This document shows positions 10,755 through 23,600 of a stretch of 64,000 nucleotides of DNA, piece by piece. This DNA comes from Liquidambar formosana (lineage: Eukaryota > Streptophyta > Magnoliopsida > Saxifragales > Altingiaceae). Location of the stretch: the NCBI GenBank assembly GCA_039720395.1, contig CM077833.1, forward strand, positions 27,426,271 through 27,490,270, written 5' to 3'. The translations under genes were made by a program, and so were the position numbers. Every line of letters starts with the position of its first letter. Within the stretch, counting starts at the first letter, position 1. Under the pieces are notes generated by a model that saw only the letters and a list, made by a program, of their open reading frames with translations, had not been told where the DNA came from and did no database searches.

Positions 10755-13700
10755 ATGGGTGGCTCTCACAGTCGCGAAGATCTAGAGATTTCCGACTCCG
10801 ATGACGAAGAAGAAACCCAAGACAAGGAAGAAGAAGAAGAAGAAGAAGAAGAAGAAGAGGAAGAAAACTTCGAAGACGTCAAAGACGAAGCAGAAGAAGA
10901 GGAAAAACAGAGATCTTCAGGACGCAGAGGCAAGGCGACTCCGTCATCCCTCGATGAAGTCGACGCCAAGCTCAGGGCCCTCAAGCTCAAATACCCATCT
11001 CAAAACCCGAATCTGAAGAACGCCGTCAAGCTCTATCTTCACATTGGTGGAAACACCCCCAATGCCAAATGGGTCACTTCCGAAAAACTCACTACTTTTT
11101 CCTTTATCACCACTTCTCGAATCGACGGAGGCGATGATGATGCTGAAGAAGAAGAAGAAGAAGATGGAGGAGGCGAAGTTTGGTGGGTCTTGAAGGTTGG
11201 TTCCAAGGTTCGAGTCAGAGTCGATGCGGAGATGCAATTGAAGACTTTTGGGGACCAGCGTCGCGCTGATTTTGTCGCACGCGGAGTGTGGGCGATGAAG
11301 TTCTTTACGGAGGAAGATTATAAGGGTTTTGTCGGTAAATTTCGGGATTGCTTGTTTGAGAACACCTATGGGATCGAGTCGAATGATGCGAATAAGATGA
11401 AGGTTTACGGGAAGGATTTCATTGGATGGGTGAAGCCCGAAGCAGCTGATGATTCGATGTGGGAAGATGCGGAAGATAGTTTCTTGAAAAGCCCTCAATC
11501 AGCAACGCCCGTGAGAGAAAGTCAGGATTTGAGGGAGGAGTTTGAAGAGGCAGCGGGTGGTGGAGGGATACAGAGCTTGGCATTGGGTGCACTGGACAAC
11601 AGTTTCTTGGTGAGTGATTCAGGTATTCAGGTTGTTAAGAATTACAGTCATGGAATTCAGGGGAAAGGAGTTTATGTGGATTTTGATCATGGAAAATATA
11701 GAGGCAGGTCGAACATGTTACAATCGGTGCAGAAAAAGGCACTTCTTATGAGGGCTGAAACAAATATGCTCCTTATGAGTCCGATGAATGAGGGGAAGCC
11801 TCATGGAATGGGGCTTCATCAGCTTGATATTGAAACGGGGAAGGTTGTTACGGAATGGAAGTTTGAGAAAGATGGAACGGATATTTCAATGAGGGATATT
11901 ACAAATGATAGTAAAGGTGCTCAATTAGATCCTTCAGGATCAACGTTTTTGGGATTGGATGATAACAGGCTGTGTCGCTGGGATATGCGTGATCGCAAAG
12001 GGATGGTTCAAGATCTTGCGACTGCAAGTACCCCAGTATTGCATTGGACTCAAGGGCATCAGTTCTCTAGAGGGACCAATTTTCAGTGCTTTGCAACCAC
12101 TGGCGATGGATCGATCGTTGTTGGGTCTCTTGATGGGAAGATTCGTTTGTATTCGAACAACTCTATGAGACAAGCAAAGACTGCTTTCCCTGGTCTTGGA
12201 TCACCCATTACTCATGTGGATGTTACCTTTGATGGAAAGTGGATATTGGGCACAACTGATACCTATTTGATCCTTATCTGCACCATGTTTGTCGACAAGG
12301 ATGGAAAGTCAAAGACGGGGTTTGGTGGTAGGATGGGGAATAGGATCGCAGCTCCAAGATTGTTGAAGCTAACTCCTCTTGATTCACATTTGGCTGGAAT
12401 GAATAATAAGTTTCGTGGTGCTCAGTTCTCGTGGGTATGTATACATAATCTCTTACTTATACTTTGCTGTCTATCACTCATACTTTTCTTATCTTGCTAG
12501 CCTGCAGCTTATTGTATTTAGTGTATTCACTACCTCATCCTGACCATTTAATTTGGAAGTAGGACTCAAGTTGACATTTTTGGACTGAAGTTATCATTGG
12601 GTCACTTAGTGCCATTGAATCGTTTCTTGTTCTTCTCTATTATGCATTCTAATTGCTCAAGTATTATGTGCGGTTTCTTTCATCTCATCTTCAGTACATT
12701 TGTCTCTTCCTTTCCATGTCTTCGTAGGCATTCTTTAACAAGATATTCTTAACTCAGATGAAATTATGAAACAAATGGGATTTATGTGTGTGACTGTTGA
12801 CTACATGATTCATAGGTACATTTGTCAGATTCTAGGCTGTGAACTATGTAGATGATAAGGTTTGGTGGTTTGCTTGGTTATGGATGTCTTGTTTGAGACA
12901 TTTGTAATGAGCTTTAGAACAAAGTTATTAAATGAGAACCCAGTGTTTAGTTTTTGCTGTATATGGTATGATTTTGTCCACAGATTATAGGACCAATGTT
13001 CATATGTTGAAGCAAAGTACTCATGTGGCGTGTCATTGAAGAATATTGCCATCCACTGGAAATCAAGGAGACTTGAATGTTCATTGATAAGGTGGTCAAC
13101 TATTGACTGTTTTATGAATATATCTGAAGTAATTGTATTTGGTTAGCTAAGAAGTTACTAATCCCTGATCAGATTGGCTTTCTTTATTTCCTTGCACTAA
13201 TGCACCTTGCCTTGATTGCAATGTATCCATTCAGAACAGAATTGCTGATTTGTGTTGCCTGCAGACAATCAGTGTGCTTATTTGTGAAGTCTTAACTGCT
13301 TGATCAATTTTCAAATATGAAATGCAAGAAATTTATTACTTTTTTGGAAGAACCCTCTTATCATTGTGTTCAATTTGCAAGTAAAGGATGCCCTATTCAT
13401 CAATCAAGTATTCTGTTGACTAGCTAGTGTTTTTTTGCCTAAGAGGGACTTGCTGAAGTGCGTTTCTTACTGCTAACTACTTTGGCTTTTCGAAATCTGG
13501 TTGATAGGCTTTCCAAATTCTACAGATTTATCCACATTTCTAAAGTCTTTTTTCAAAAAATATATATATATATATTGGGAAGGTTCAAATTATCTCCTAC
13601 AGAAACTGCTCAGTCCTTTGAATTCTTCGAATTTACCTCATTGGGAGAAAATGTATGTTATTCATCAAATTTTATCTGTTTTCTATGTTGTCTCTTCTCA

Positions 13701-14426
13701 GTTTTCTTGTCATTATGTTTAAAAACTAATTCCAAAACTCTTGAATTAAAAGAAGGGGTGGCAGTGGGGGGGGGGGGGGGGGGGGGAAGCAGCCATAGCA
13801 TATACCTAAATCTTCCCCTAGACTGTAATTGTTCCTAATACAAGGAGAAAGACCTCTATGGTTTCACTCCAATAAACATCAAGAGTATTCATATTAGTAA
13901 GTTGTCTCAATTTTTATGGCTCTTTTGTAAATGGTGTTCATTCATTCCATCTCTCCTGTTATCTCGAAGTTATTAAGAAATATTATCTTAGTTGGAAGTT
14001 TATAGAGTACAAAACAATCAATCTCAGTATTTTTCTGTTTACATTTATTTAAATCAGAGAGGTTTCCTGTCCAACCCATTGAATTGCTTCTGTTTTTTGA
14101 CTTCTAAAGTTACATTAGTTCCAATTGTTTTACATATTGCTTAGGTCACGGAGAATGGGAAGCAGGAGCGCCATCTGGTAGCAACAGTGGGCAAGTTTAG
14201 CGTGATATGGAACTTCCAACAGGTGAAGAATGGTTCTCATGAGTGCTACCGCAATCAGGAGGGCCTGAAGAGCTGCTACTGCTACAACATAGTTCTCAAA
14301 GATGAGTCTATAATTGATAGTCGCTTCATGCACGACAAATTTGCAGTCAGCGATTCTCCTGAGGCTCCATTGGTGGTTGCAACCCCGATGAAAGTTCGCT
14401 CCTTCAGCATATCCAGCAAGCGATGA
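10755..14426 (+). CDS. VID27-family protein, CYPRO4 / DEM (defective embryo and meristems) type
   Basis: There are two exons, 10755-12434 and 14145-14426, giving 653 residues; the single intron is 1.7 kb. The N-terminus MGGSHS fits an N-myristoylation signal (Gly2, Ser6). Next comes a very acidic stretch (about residues 12-50) with an uninterrupted Glu run encoded by a GAA microsatellite, and a second acidic run near 130-140. The rest matches plant CYPRO4/DEM proteins and the VID27 C-terminal region, a predicted beta-propeller (for example [19 protein letters not shown]). The tomato homologue DEM is needed for embryo and meristem organisation; the biochemical role is not settled. The C-terminal exon ends in a basic SISSKR tail. 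The first ATG is used because upstream sequence has no in-frame extension and resembles leader DNA. Confidence 0.9.
10827..10866 (+). repeat. Coding GAA microsatellite (poly-Glu) in CYPRO4/DEM
   Basis: About thirteen consecutive Glu codons, mostly GAA or GAG in a perfect GAA repeat, lie within the acidic N-terminal region. Length differences here would change the protein by whole residues. Confidence 0.85.
13766..13786 (+). repeat. Poly(G) run in the CYPRO4/DEM intron
   Basis: A run of 21 G lies in the intron and would be C-free on the transcript. The same 1.7-kb intron also has a TA dinucleotide run at 13560-13574. No other feature is seen in the intron. Confidence 0.9.
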
Positions 14427-15171
14427 CAGCTGAAATGCTTTTGTTTGCTTATTCAAATTTTCTTAGATATATTGATGATGTTGTTTCAAATGTTTCTTGT
14501 AGTAAGTACTTCAAGTGTATCTTAGATTGTTGTTTGAGTCAGGTACCCTTGGAAGCAATTTCAGGAACGTATGACTTCTAATTGTACTCTTATTTTATAG
14601 GGGTTTGTAGATCATGCTGCAATGATCCCCCCCACAATTTATTGTTGTAGTAATTTTTGAAAGGTGCATAGATCGCATGATTCTTAATAGGAGCTAAAAG
14701 GAAATTTCTGTGGATCTGTAGGCTGAAAAAGACGTATTATGTGTTATTGTGATATCTTCTTATTTTCTTATATTCAACGTGGTTGAAACCAAGGTACACT
14801 AGTAGTCTCCTTTATAAAAATCCCTATATGTTCTGTTTGTTTGCTTAGAAAACATAGGAATGGAATAGAAAACTAGAAATCTTGCGACTGCCACTTAAAT
14901 TCTGACCTCTTGTAATATTCAGAAGTTTCATTACTCACTGCAACATTTGGTGTGGGCCACCTTAGAGCCGTTGGATTGGAGCTGAATCATGGGTGTACAG
15001 ATTATCTGTACATATGTAATTTGATGGCCGAAATGGAAAGTGGGATAAGTGGGCCCTTGCTATCATGTTTCTCAGGGATAGATGGTAGCAATTGGATTCT
15101 TGGATGTTGTGGAACTTGTGGTGTATATTGTATATGCCTCCAGTTAGGAGCAGTTGATAGAGAGAAGAAAA
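14427..15171. other. Intergenic: CYPRO4 3' UTR and LHCA5 promoter
   Basis: About 745 bp separate the two same-strand genes. I see a presumed 3' UTR, AT-rich sequence and the candidate I-box near 15045. No additional gene is visible. Confidence 0.5.
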
Positions 15172-17146
15172 ATGGCCGCTACTGTGGGAAGAGTCTTCCT
15201 TGTTCTGCCACATACTTCTTCTAGTTCTTCTTCGTCTTTCCTTGGAAAGAATGTATACAAACCCTCATTGGGTACAAGCTACACGTCGTGGCCTGCTCGA
15301 CGCTGTGCACGAACCGTGGTTCAAGCACAGGAACGCCCCACGTGGCTTCCTGGGCTCGACCCTCCACCTTATCTCGATGGAACGTGAGTCCCTCTCATTA
15401 TCCTTTCAATGGGCAAACTATACACACACATATGAATACAGTGTTTGTTTTAATCTTGCTGAAATAGTTTTCTTTTTATCTTTTGTTTTTTATTTTTTAT
15501 TTTTAAAGTTTGGCTGGAGATTATGGGTTTGACCCACTTGGACTTGGAGAAGACCCAGAAAACTTGAGGTGGTATGTGCAAGCAGAGCTGGTTCATGCTC
15601 GCTTTGCTATGGCTGGAGTTGCAGGGATTCTTTTTACAGATGTGAGTGATATGGAACTGTCTAGTTGGCAAACATTTTTTCTGTTTCTTTTTTTCTTTGA
15701 AAGTAAAGTTTAGGTCCCCATATTGCTCTACGAATTTGTCTATGCAGTCATTGTGTAAAACAAGATGGACTGATCTCTGATCTAATTCTTCATTTGAAGC
15801 TCCAAAATCCCCTTATAATGTGGTCATAATGTTTGTCACATTGTTGATGTCAGTCCTTTTTAAGGTTTTGTGCAGGATATTGGGATAATTCATTGCAAGA
15901 ATATAAACATAAACTCCTAAAGTCCCTAGAATGCATCTATTTGTTCCTCAATGTTGAATTTCTTTGTATGCATCTCTTTGTAAATGAATGAGTAGCCACT
16001 TCTTTCTGATTTAGGAGGATATCGGATTCACTTGATAAACCAGCTCCCTTTATCTTCTTATTAACCTTTGCTCTTCAATCCTCTTTATTTTTCTGAAATT
16101 GTTCTATATACTTGGTGATCTTGGAGTACTTTGTCGCAGTTACTCCGTGTGACAGGAATCAGCAATTTACCAGTTTGGTACGAAGCGGGTGCTGTGAAAT
16201 ATGGGTTCGCCAGCACAAAAACTCTGTTCATAGTTCAAATGCTTTTGATGGGGTAGTATTTTTACCTATTAAAGACCCTTAAATTTACCTTGCCAAACTT
16301 TTTTGCTTCATCCTTGTAAAACCCAATTTAAAGCACAATTGGTGAAGAAAAATGAGCTAGGCACTCCATATTTGTCACATTATATTTATTGTGGATTCAA
16401 AGAACAGTTCCGTTTCCTTGCATTAGTCCTAATTTGTTCTTCTGGCCCCCACTAAATTTTGCAGGTTCGTTGAAACTAAAAGGTACATGGATTTCACTAA
16501 CCCTGGTTCTCAAGCAAAAGAAGGATCCTTCTTTGGATTGGAAGCCTCACTAGAAGGCTTGGAACCTGGGTAATTTTCTAGTCTTTAGGCCAAGTTGCAG
16601 AAGTTATGGCTTATCTCTGAATTACTTTCTAATAAATCGAAATCTCCCTCTATTGGATTATTAAAAATATATAGTTTGATATGGGATTTTGCATGGGATA
16701 TTGTTCCTGTTACCAACCCCAAATGTATAGCAGGTATTTGCATGGTAGTTGAAGTTGGAAGATGGCCTTTTTTCAAGAAAAATGATTTCAGTCTTGAATT
16801 TAACCATTTTTCCTATAATTGACAGATATCCTGGTGGTCCTCTGCTAAATCCACTTGGTCTGGCTAAAGACATAAAAAGTGCTGATGACTGGAAACTAAA
16901 AGAGATTAAGAATGGTATGTTTGCTTGATCCTTCTTTGTCTGATGTTGCCTTTCCCTATCACTTCTAATTTTAATTGGTGTTTGAACTGAGTTTTCATTG
17001 CAGGACGGCTCGCAATGGTAGCCATGCTTGGTATCTTTGTGCAAGCTTCTGTGACTCATGTAGGCCCCATTGACAACCTTGTGGAGCACCTCTCTAATCC
17101 ATGGCACAAAACTATAATTCAGACCCTTGCTGGTTCTGGTTCGTAA
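15172..17146 (+). CDS. LHCA5: Photosystem I chlorophyll a/b-binding protein LHCA5
   Basis: Six exons join in frame: 15172-15383, 15509-15641, 16140-16252, 16465-16569, 16826-16914, 17004-17146. They total 795 nt, 264 residues. A Ser-rich transit peptide precedes the mature protein, which has the LHC three-helix plan. The first helix has the chlorophyll-ligand motif E97-LVH100-A-R102, and the third has E214-IKN217-G-R219-LAM. The first-helix site is His, not the Asn linked to far-red forms in LHCA3 and LHCA4. The C-terminal segment ([19 protein letters not shown]) favours LHCA5 over LHCA6. In Arabidopsis LHCA5 is a minor antenna protein that helps attach the chloroplast NDH complex to photosystem I. 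A possible I-box (gataag) lies about 125 bp before the ATG. An in-frame ATG six codons upstream is possible, but the first residues then fit a transit peptide less well. Confidence 0.93.
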
Positions 17147-17522
17147 ATGTAAACTGAGGTGGGTCTCTGTCATCAGCCATAACATGGAAAATTGTAAATG
17201 ACATTACAAACATCATAGCCGCCTCCTTCAATTTTTCAGTCAAGGTTTATGATTAGCAGTTAAGCTGCCAGAAGTTTGGGATCCAAACACTGACTTGTAA
17301 CAATACCACTCGACGGATCTCGATAGGATGTGCATCTGTTACTTGTCCCATATTGTCCATGAGTATCATAATAACCTTTGGTGGGCAATAAACTTCATAA
17401 GAGTGCATGAGATATGAAGGAAGCTGATGCCAGATTCTAATAGAAAACTGATTGTAATTATTTTTTCAAAGCTTCATTTCAGGGTAATTGCTTCAAGTAA
17501 CCAGTCTGAGCTTACATAACTA

Positions 17523-18584
17523 AACACAAAGTTGGTGGGTTTGTGTTCATTGTAACCATGTTTAGATCAAAATTGGGTCAATCCTTTAATTTGTCCATGG
17601 GAATATGATAATACCCTACAACACCTAACTTACCTCTTTTTTTTTTTTTTTTTTAAGAACCTACAATACCTAACTTAATTTCTATCTATGGTGGGCCAAA
17701 GCCGCCATATGAATTGGCTAGAGGACTTCACTCTAGGCGTGGCGAAGTTTGACACGATCTGCAAACACAGCTTGAACTAAACACAAAGTTAGCGGGTTTG
17801 TGTTCATTGTAATCATGTTCGGATCGAAACTAGGGTCAATCCTTTAAGGCCAATCCTTTAATTTGTCCATGGGAATATGATAATACCCTACAAGCACCTA
17901 ACTTAATTTCTATCTATAGTGGGCCAAAGCCACCATATGAATTGGCTAGAGGACTTCACTCTAGGGGTGGCAAAGTTTGACACGATCTGCAAACACAGCT
18001 TGAACTAAATACAAAGTTAGCGGGTTTGTGTTCATTGTAATCATGTTCGAATCAAAATCAGGTCAATCCTTTAATTTGTTCATGGAAATATGATAATACC
18101 TTATAACACCTAACTAATTTCTATCTATGGTGAGCCAAAGCTGCCATATGAATTGGCTAGAGGACTTCACTCTAGGGGTGGCAAAGTTTGACACGATCTG
18201 CGATCACAGCTTGAATTAAACACAAAGTTAGCAGGTTTGTGTTCATTGTAATCATGTCCGGATCAAAATTAGGTCAATCCTTTAATTTGCCCATGGGAAT
18301 ATGATAATACCTTACAACACCTAACTTAATTTCTATCTATGGTGGGCCAAAGCCGTCATCTAAATTTGCTAGAGGATTTCACTCTAGGGGTGGCAAAGTT
18401 TGACACAATCTGCGAACACAGCTTGAACTAAACACAAAGTTAGTGGGTTTGTGTTCATTGTAATCATGTTCGGATCAAAATTAGGTCAATCCTTTAAGGT
18501 CAATCCTTTAATTTGTCCATGGGAATATGATAATACCTTACAACACCAAACTAAATTTCTATCTATGGTGGGCCAAAGCCGCAT
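17523..18584 (+). repeat. Tandem array of about five 211-257-bp units
   Basis: Units begin with aacacaaagttagcgggttt-like sequence at 17523, 17780, 18008, 18219 and 18431. Each has a gtccatgggaatatgataat block, and all but the last, truncated unit include ctaggggtggcaaagtttga-like sequence. Units 2 and 5 share an internal duplication of tcaatcctttaa. Unit 1 is longer because of an 18-T run (17637-17654) flanked by imperfect copies of acctacaatacctaactt. The array sits just after the LHCA5 3' region; 17147-17522 looks like 3' UTR and spacer. No coding frame runs through the units. Confidence 0.9.
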
Positions 18585-19331
18585 GAAGAACCTTCCCCCC
18601 TAACAATCTCGCCCGTGACACCCACCGTAGTTTGTCACTATCTTTGCACTTTTAGTACAGAAAAGTCCTAATCTAGCCCGTGGGTCACCTTATTCTGTCA
18701 GTCTTTTACTTTCCTTCCCTTTTTTTCCCTTGGCAGAGTCCAGAACCAAACATAGCCTTAAAAGGATACTAACAGTATGATAATATCATTCTCCACACAT
18801 ATTGAGTGAATGGTTTTTGGTTTAAATTAATGGAAAAAAATTGATACCTGTCTGTTATTATTAAGAGGATTAAGGCTATTTTTGGTATACCGGATATGTC
18901 GGATTGGATAAACATATCATTTTCATGTGTTTTGTGCTATTTTCAAATAAGAGATATAACTATCCATATTATCCATAAGATAGTTATATCCTCTATATAT
19001 GGGATATAATAAACCCATCAAGAGAGGTGGTATATTTTTATCCTATGATACTATCTCATTTAAAAATAACAATGAGATAGAAAATTGTTCAAGAGACCGT
19101 CTTTCCCACTTCAAACAAGGCTACTAAAGACTTTTTCTTCATTCAATAATCATGTCTTATCCAACCTTTTTATCCAGCATACCAAACATAGCATAAGGGT
19201 TTGGGTAGATTCCATCCATTGTAAAAAATAAAAATAAAAATGAAAATGAAAATGAAAAAAAGACAGCCATGAAGATCAATAGTATCCTAAAAGAGAAAGG
19301 AAAAAATAAAGGAGGTAACAAGATTAAAAAG
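18585..19331. other. Intergenic spacer after the tandem array
   Basis: AT-rich DNA with a local imperfect inverted stretch at about 18955-19010 (atagttatatc / gatataactat). No gene or clear mobile element is visible. Confidence 0.4.
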
Positions 19332-19417
19332 TCCGGCTTGCCGGATTCGAACCAGCGACCTAAGGATGACAGCAAACAAACTACAGTCCTCCGCTCTACC
19401 AACTGAGCTAAAGCCGG
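19332..19417 (-). tRNA. tRNA-Tyr (GTA) with intron
   Basis: The minus strand folds as a tRNA with acceptor stem CCGGCTT/AAGCCGG, D-arm AGCTCAGTTGGTAGAGC and T-arm with GGTTCGAATCC. Anticodon GTA follows CT in the loop. A 13-nt intron sits one base 3' of the anticodon (after ctgtag), the usual place in nuclear plant tRNA-Tyr genes. The intron marks it as nuclear, not organellar. Confidence 0.95.
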
Positions 19418-20656
19418 TTACTGCTTACAAATCTTGGATCAGTTTATTACCTAAGTATATTATAATTAAAATTGTATACCCACTTTCCACTACCGGCATG
19501 TACCTTCGCATCCAAGTCCCGTATGACAAATTTGGGATTTGAAGATTATTAGGTATAAGAGTAGTTTTTAGTTCACAAGTTATTCAAGAAAAAAGTTGGA
19601 AATTATTTTAAGGATATGGCGGCGTTTCATAATTATTTGAAATAATTTAGAAATTCCAAAAATAACTCAAAAGTAATTTAAAAACTATCGAAATATGTGG
19701 GATGATTTAGGTTTCATTTGTTTGATGAAAAATCCAAAATAAACTTGAGAAATTTGGGAATAATTCAAAAATTTTGTTACCATACTCATATGGTGCACAT
19801 ATGGATCAGGAGGGATGGAAAATCACTTTACATTAGCATTTGCAGCATCGTAGTGCTAACCTGGCTTGGTGAAGCAAGGGTTAGGGGTCTAGATCTTGAC
19901 ATTGACAAATTAGAATTAAAAAATAAAATAAAAAAAAGATCTTCCTTTCTTTTATATGGCAGTTGTATTTTTCCAAATTCAACATTTTACAATATTACAC
20001 TTCTCTATCTTCGGCCATGGTGGTATTCAAAGAGCATTTCTTTGCCTCCACACCATCGTATGTATGGACTTTTAGGTGGACTTTGCACAGCATAGGACTA
20101 ATCTAGATCCAAACCTCAATGGGATTACACTTGGATTACCAAGGCTTAGCACCAAAAAATATAAGCGCATTAAAACTTTCATATTCAAGATAAGCTAATA
20201 TCAATATCAAAATTTTCTTCCATCCACAGATACGATGCCCTTCATTCAAAGCGAGGAAATTATTACATCAATTATTAACAAAAATTTCCAAGCAAGACAA
20301 AGTTTTTCATTTAGAAACCCAATTTCCTCCATTTAACCAAACTCTTGAATACATACACAAAAGGAGTTGAAATTCTGAGCTGCAAGCCTATACATTACAG
20401 AACCTCTTATTTTCTTTCCCCAACCAAGCACCAATGACAAGCTTATTGCTCTTCCCACCACCCACCAAACGGTTCTCTTTGTGAGCAAAAATACAATCCA
20501 ATCAACTTATCATACATAAAGTAATCATCAACATGTACAACAAACTTCTTTCATGTTTAAATCCACTGTTTCTGGTCATTGTGAGAAAAACTGCTGAATA
20601 AAGAAAAAGAGGTAGAATCACAACGGCAAAGACAACATATACCTGCGGTGGTGGCA
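19418..20656. other. Intergenic, including the presumed 3' region of the WEB gene
   Basis: Mostly AT-rich sequence. The last part up to 20656 is the presumed 3' UTR of the minus-strand WEB-family gene. No additional gene is recognised. Confidence 0.4.
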
Positions 20657-23600
20657 TCAATTGACAGTATTCGACTTGGCGGCATTTGATTTTCTTTTGG
20701 CCAAGAACATAAGAAATCGTGGGAACAGTGACTTTCTCCTTTTCTTCACACCCTTTGGGTCTGGGGATGATTCGGATTCAGTGTTACTCCCATCTACATA
20801 TACATCCACGCTTGACACATAATCGACAGGAACAGTGGCATCTGGTACCAAGTTCTTTGACTCGCTTCTGTCCTCGAAGCTTAGCCTGGGCTTTTAATGG
20901 CGTTTACCACAAATTGACCAGATTCAGAAGCTTTTCGTCGTTGCTCGTGTTCAGACCTCCACTTTCTCAACTCCTGTTCAACACCCAACTTCCCTTCCTT
21001 GGCCTTCTCAGCTTTCTCCCTTGCAATTTCCAATGATTCTTTTCTTGCAGCCATTTCCCGATTAACTTCTTCCAATTTTTCCAAGCTTCTCCACTCAGAT
21101 TCCTTCGCTACCTCAATTTGGGAGAAAGCAGCGGCTACCCTCATGTTGGCTTGCTCTTCCGCTTCATGGGCCCGCTTGCTTAGCTCATTGTACTCTTCTA
21201 AAGAAAGAGTAACTCCTTTGGGTGAATCCTCATCACGGGTGGTTCGAGCTGTTTCACTCTCTTGCAGCGCTTTGATGGCTGCTAGTGCCAACTGCTCTGA
21301 AGCCTTAGCAGCATCTATCTCCTTCTGAGCTGCGAGTAATCTACTCTCCATGGTACTTGCTCCAGCCTTTACTTGCTCCGCTTCTTCCTTTGCCCTTCGC
21401 AGCTCTTCACGAGCCATCTGAGCAAGTGACTTGGCCCGATCTGCATCTTGAGCAGCTTGCTGTAATTGCTTGGGCAACTCCACCATATTCTCCCTTGTTT
21501 CTTTCTCCCTCATCTGAATAAGAGCTATTTCTGACTTCGTCCTGTTTAGCTCAGCTTCCAGAGATGCAACTGCAATTGATGCCATGCCTTCTCTCTGTGT
21601 AATGGTGGCAAGTGCCAATTTTTCTTTTTCGAGCTCAGATTTTAATGATGTGGCAGCCACCTTCAAGTAATTTACTTCAACTATTGCTTTCTCAATGTTG
21701 AGCTTCACATCTTCAAGTTCCTTCTTCGCAGAAGCAATTGCTGTTTGTATATCAGTGTGAGTTTTCTTCTCTGGTTCCTCTAGCTCACTTTTTGAGCGTG
21801 CTTCTCCATCAGTTTCCTGCTTCAATTTTGATTCCATATAAGCTGCTAATTCAGCTTTCAAATCAACTAGCAAGGCTGAAGCAGTGTCTAGTTTTGATTT
21901 GAGATCCTTTGCTGACAGAATTTTCTGGTTAAGTCTCTCTAGCTCCTCTTCAGCCTGCTTCAATTCCTTCTCCCAATTGAGAGAATCTTGCTCTCTGGCC
22001 ATGGCTGCTCCAATTCTTTGTTCCTCTGCTTCCAGATGGGCAGCGTGTGCAGACTCTAAGGATTCCTTCATGGCAATCAGCTCAATCGTCAGTTCTTCCA
22101 CACTCTTCTCAACTGCCTTGGATGCAGAAACGGCCTCTTCAGCTTTCTTCACAGCCATGTCTTTCTCAGCTACCAAGGAAACATAATCCTTGCGCAGTGT
22201 TTCCAATTCCTCTTTTACAGACTTCATTTCTGAAACCGCAGCCGCATGCCTTGCTTTAGCAACCTCAAGCTGTGCCTTAGCTGCAACACTAGACTCAACA
22301 GCAATTCCTTGCTCCATCTCTTCTACCCTAAGCTTGGCAAGTTCAGAGTCCTGTTTTGCCTGATGCTCTTCTGTTTGTGCTCTCTCCAGGTTTAGCTTTA
22401 GTTCTTCTATGAGTCTCTTAGTGCTATCCAGCTCTTTTAGCACTTGCATTTTTGCATCTTCAGCAGCCTCTGACTTTCTCCTGTACTCAGGAATCTCCTC
22501 CTGTGCTTTCTCAAGTTCCCGTTCCACAAGTTTGCGTCTCTGCACAGTCGGATAAAAAATTTATAGTTATTTTCGGTGAACAATCTCTACTTTCAGGCAC
22601 AATGCCACATTAAATGGAATGTTTGGAAGCCTGGCAGGAAAATAACATATTATTAGTCATTTATGCATATCAATAAATGTTCATTCAGTTTGACATCAAA
22701 AATGGGTTTAAAAAAAATAAATAAGGGCCTGCCTATGGGTTCCTAGTCATTCTTGGTTAAGTTAGTAGTCATCTACTTGTAGTTACTAGTCAATTGTATT
22801 GATTTGTAGTTATTGCCCATAGCCGGACGTACTAATAAACAGAAAACTAGAACCATTAAACAAAAGTCAAATATCTATCTTATTTCCTTATTTTAAAAAT
22901 AAAAAATAAACAATTTGACAATGAAACATGCAATGATGCAAATGGCTTAATCTTGTCAGAATCCAATCCAACTCAGTGAATATTAAGGCACAATCTGTTA
23001 GTATCTCAAAAATAACTTCTTCTTCTTTTTTTAAAAATTATTATTATTACATTTTTTCTTGGGAGGCAAAAAAGCAGAAGGATAAAAATATTCATGTTTA
23101 GTAATGGACTTTAAAACCCTTTTGTTTTTTTTTTTTTTTTTTTCAAGCAATAATACGCTTTTGAGTTGTAGAGGTATGTTATTGCCTTCAAAAACAAACA
23201 TTGTGCTTTTTCCTTAGAACAATAAGATCACCATCACCAACAGACCAACACTGTAACATCCAACACCACCACTGCTGCTACTGATGGCACCCTGCTGCTC
23301 CCACAACTAAAGATGCTACAACACCACCATAATTGAAAGTACACAAGCATACAAGCCTATATTATAAATGAACTATTTTCCTAATAATTGCTATATCTTG
23401 GTGATATTAAAGACAAATTACTCTCCTATGGAAGCCCTTTCCACATCTTGAACTAAACTAAAGTCTGAGGGCAAACCATAAGTCACTTATAAGTGGAATC
23501 GCCAAGTAGGCATTCAATCATTTCCTTTTTGTCACAAGAGGGATTCTATCCATTCTCTGGGAGGATTCAGTTGGTAGGTATTGTCTTAGGAGGTGTTGAT

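Noticed and set aside
10944..11498. 184-codon antisense frame in the CYPRO4/DEM gene
   Set aside because: It mirrors the coding exon, is rich in Phe/Ser from the antisense of GAA repeats, and has no separate signals.
17523..18584. Tandem array as a CRISPR or a centromeric satellite
   Set aside because: Units are too long and contiguous for CRISPR, and five units are too few to call a satellite array.
19332..19417. tRNA-Tyr as an organellar insertion
   Set aside because: The intron and sequence are typical for nuclear tRNA-Tyr.
21884..22259. Plus-strand Ser-rich frames opposite the WEB coiled coil
   Set aside because: They are the complement of Glu/Lys/Ala-rich coding sequence and have no support of their own.
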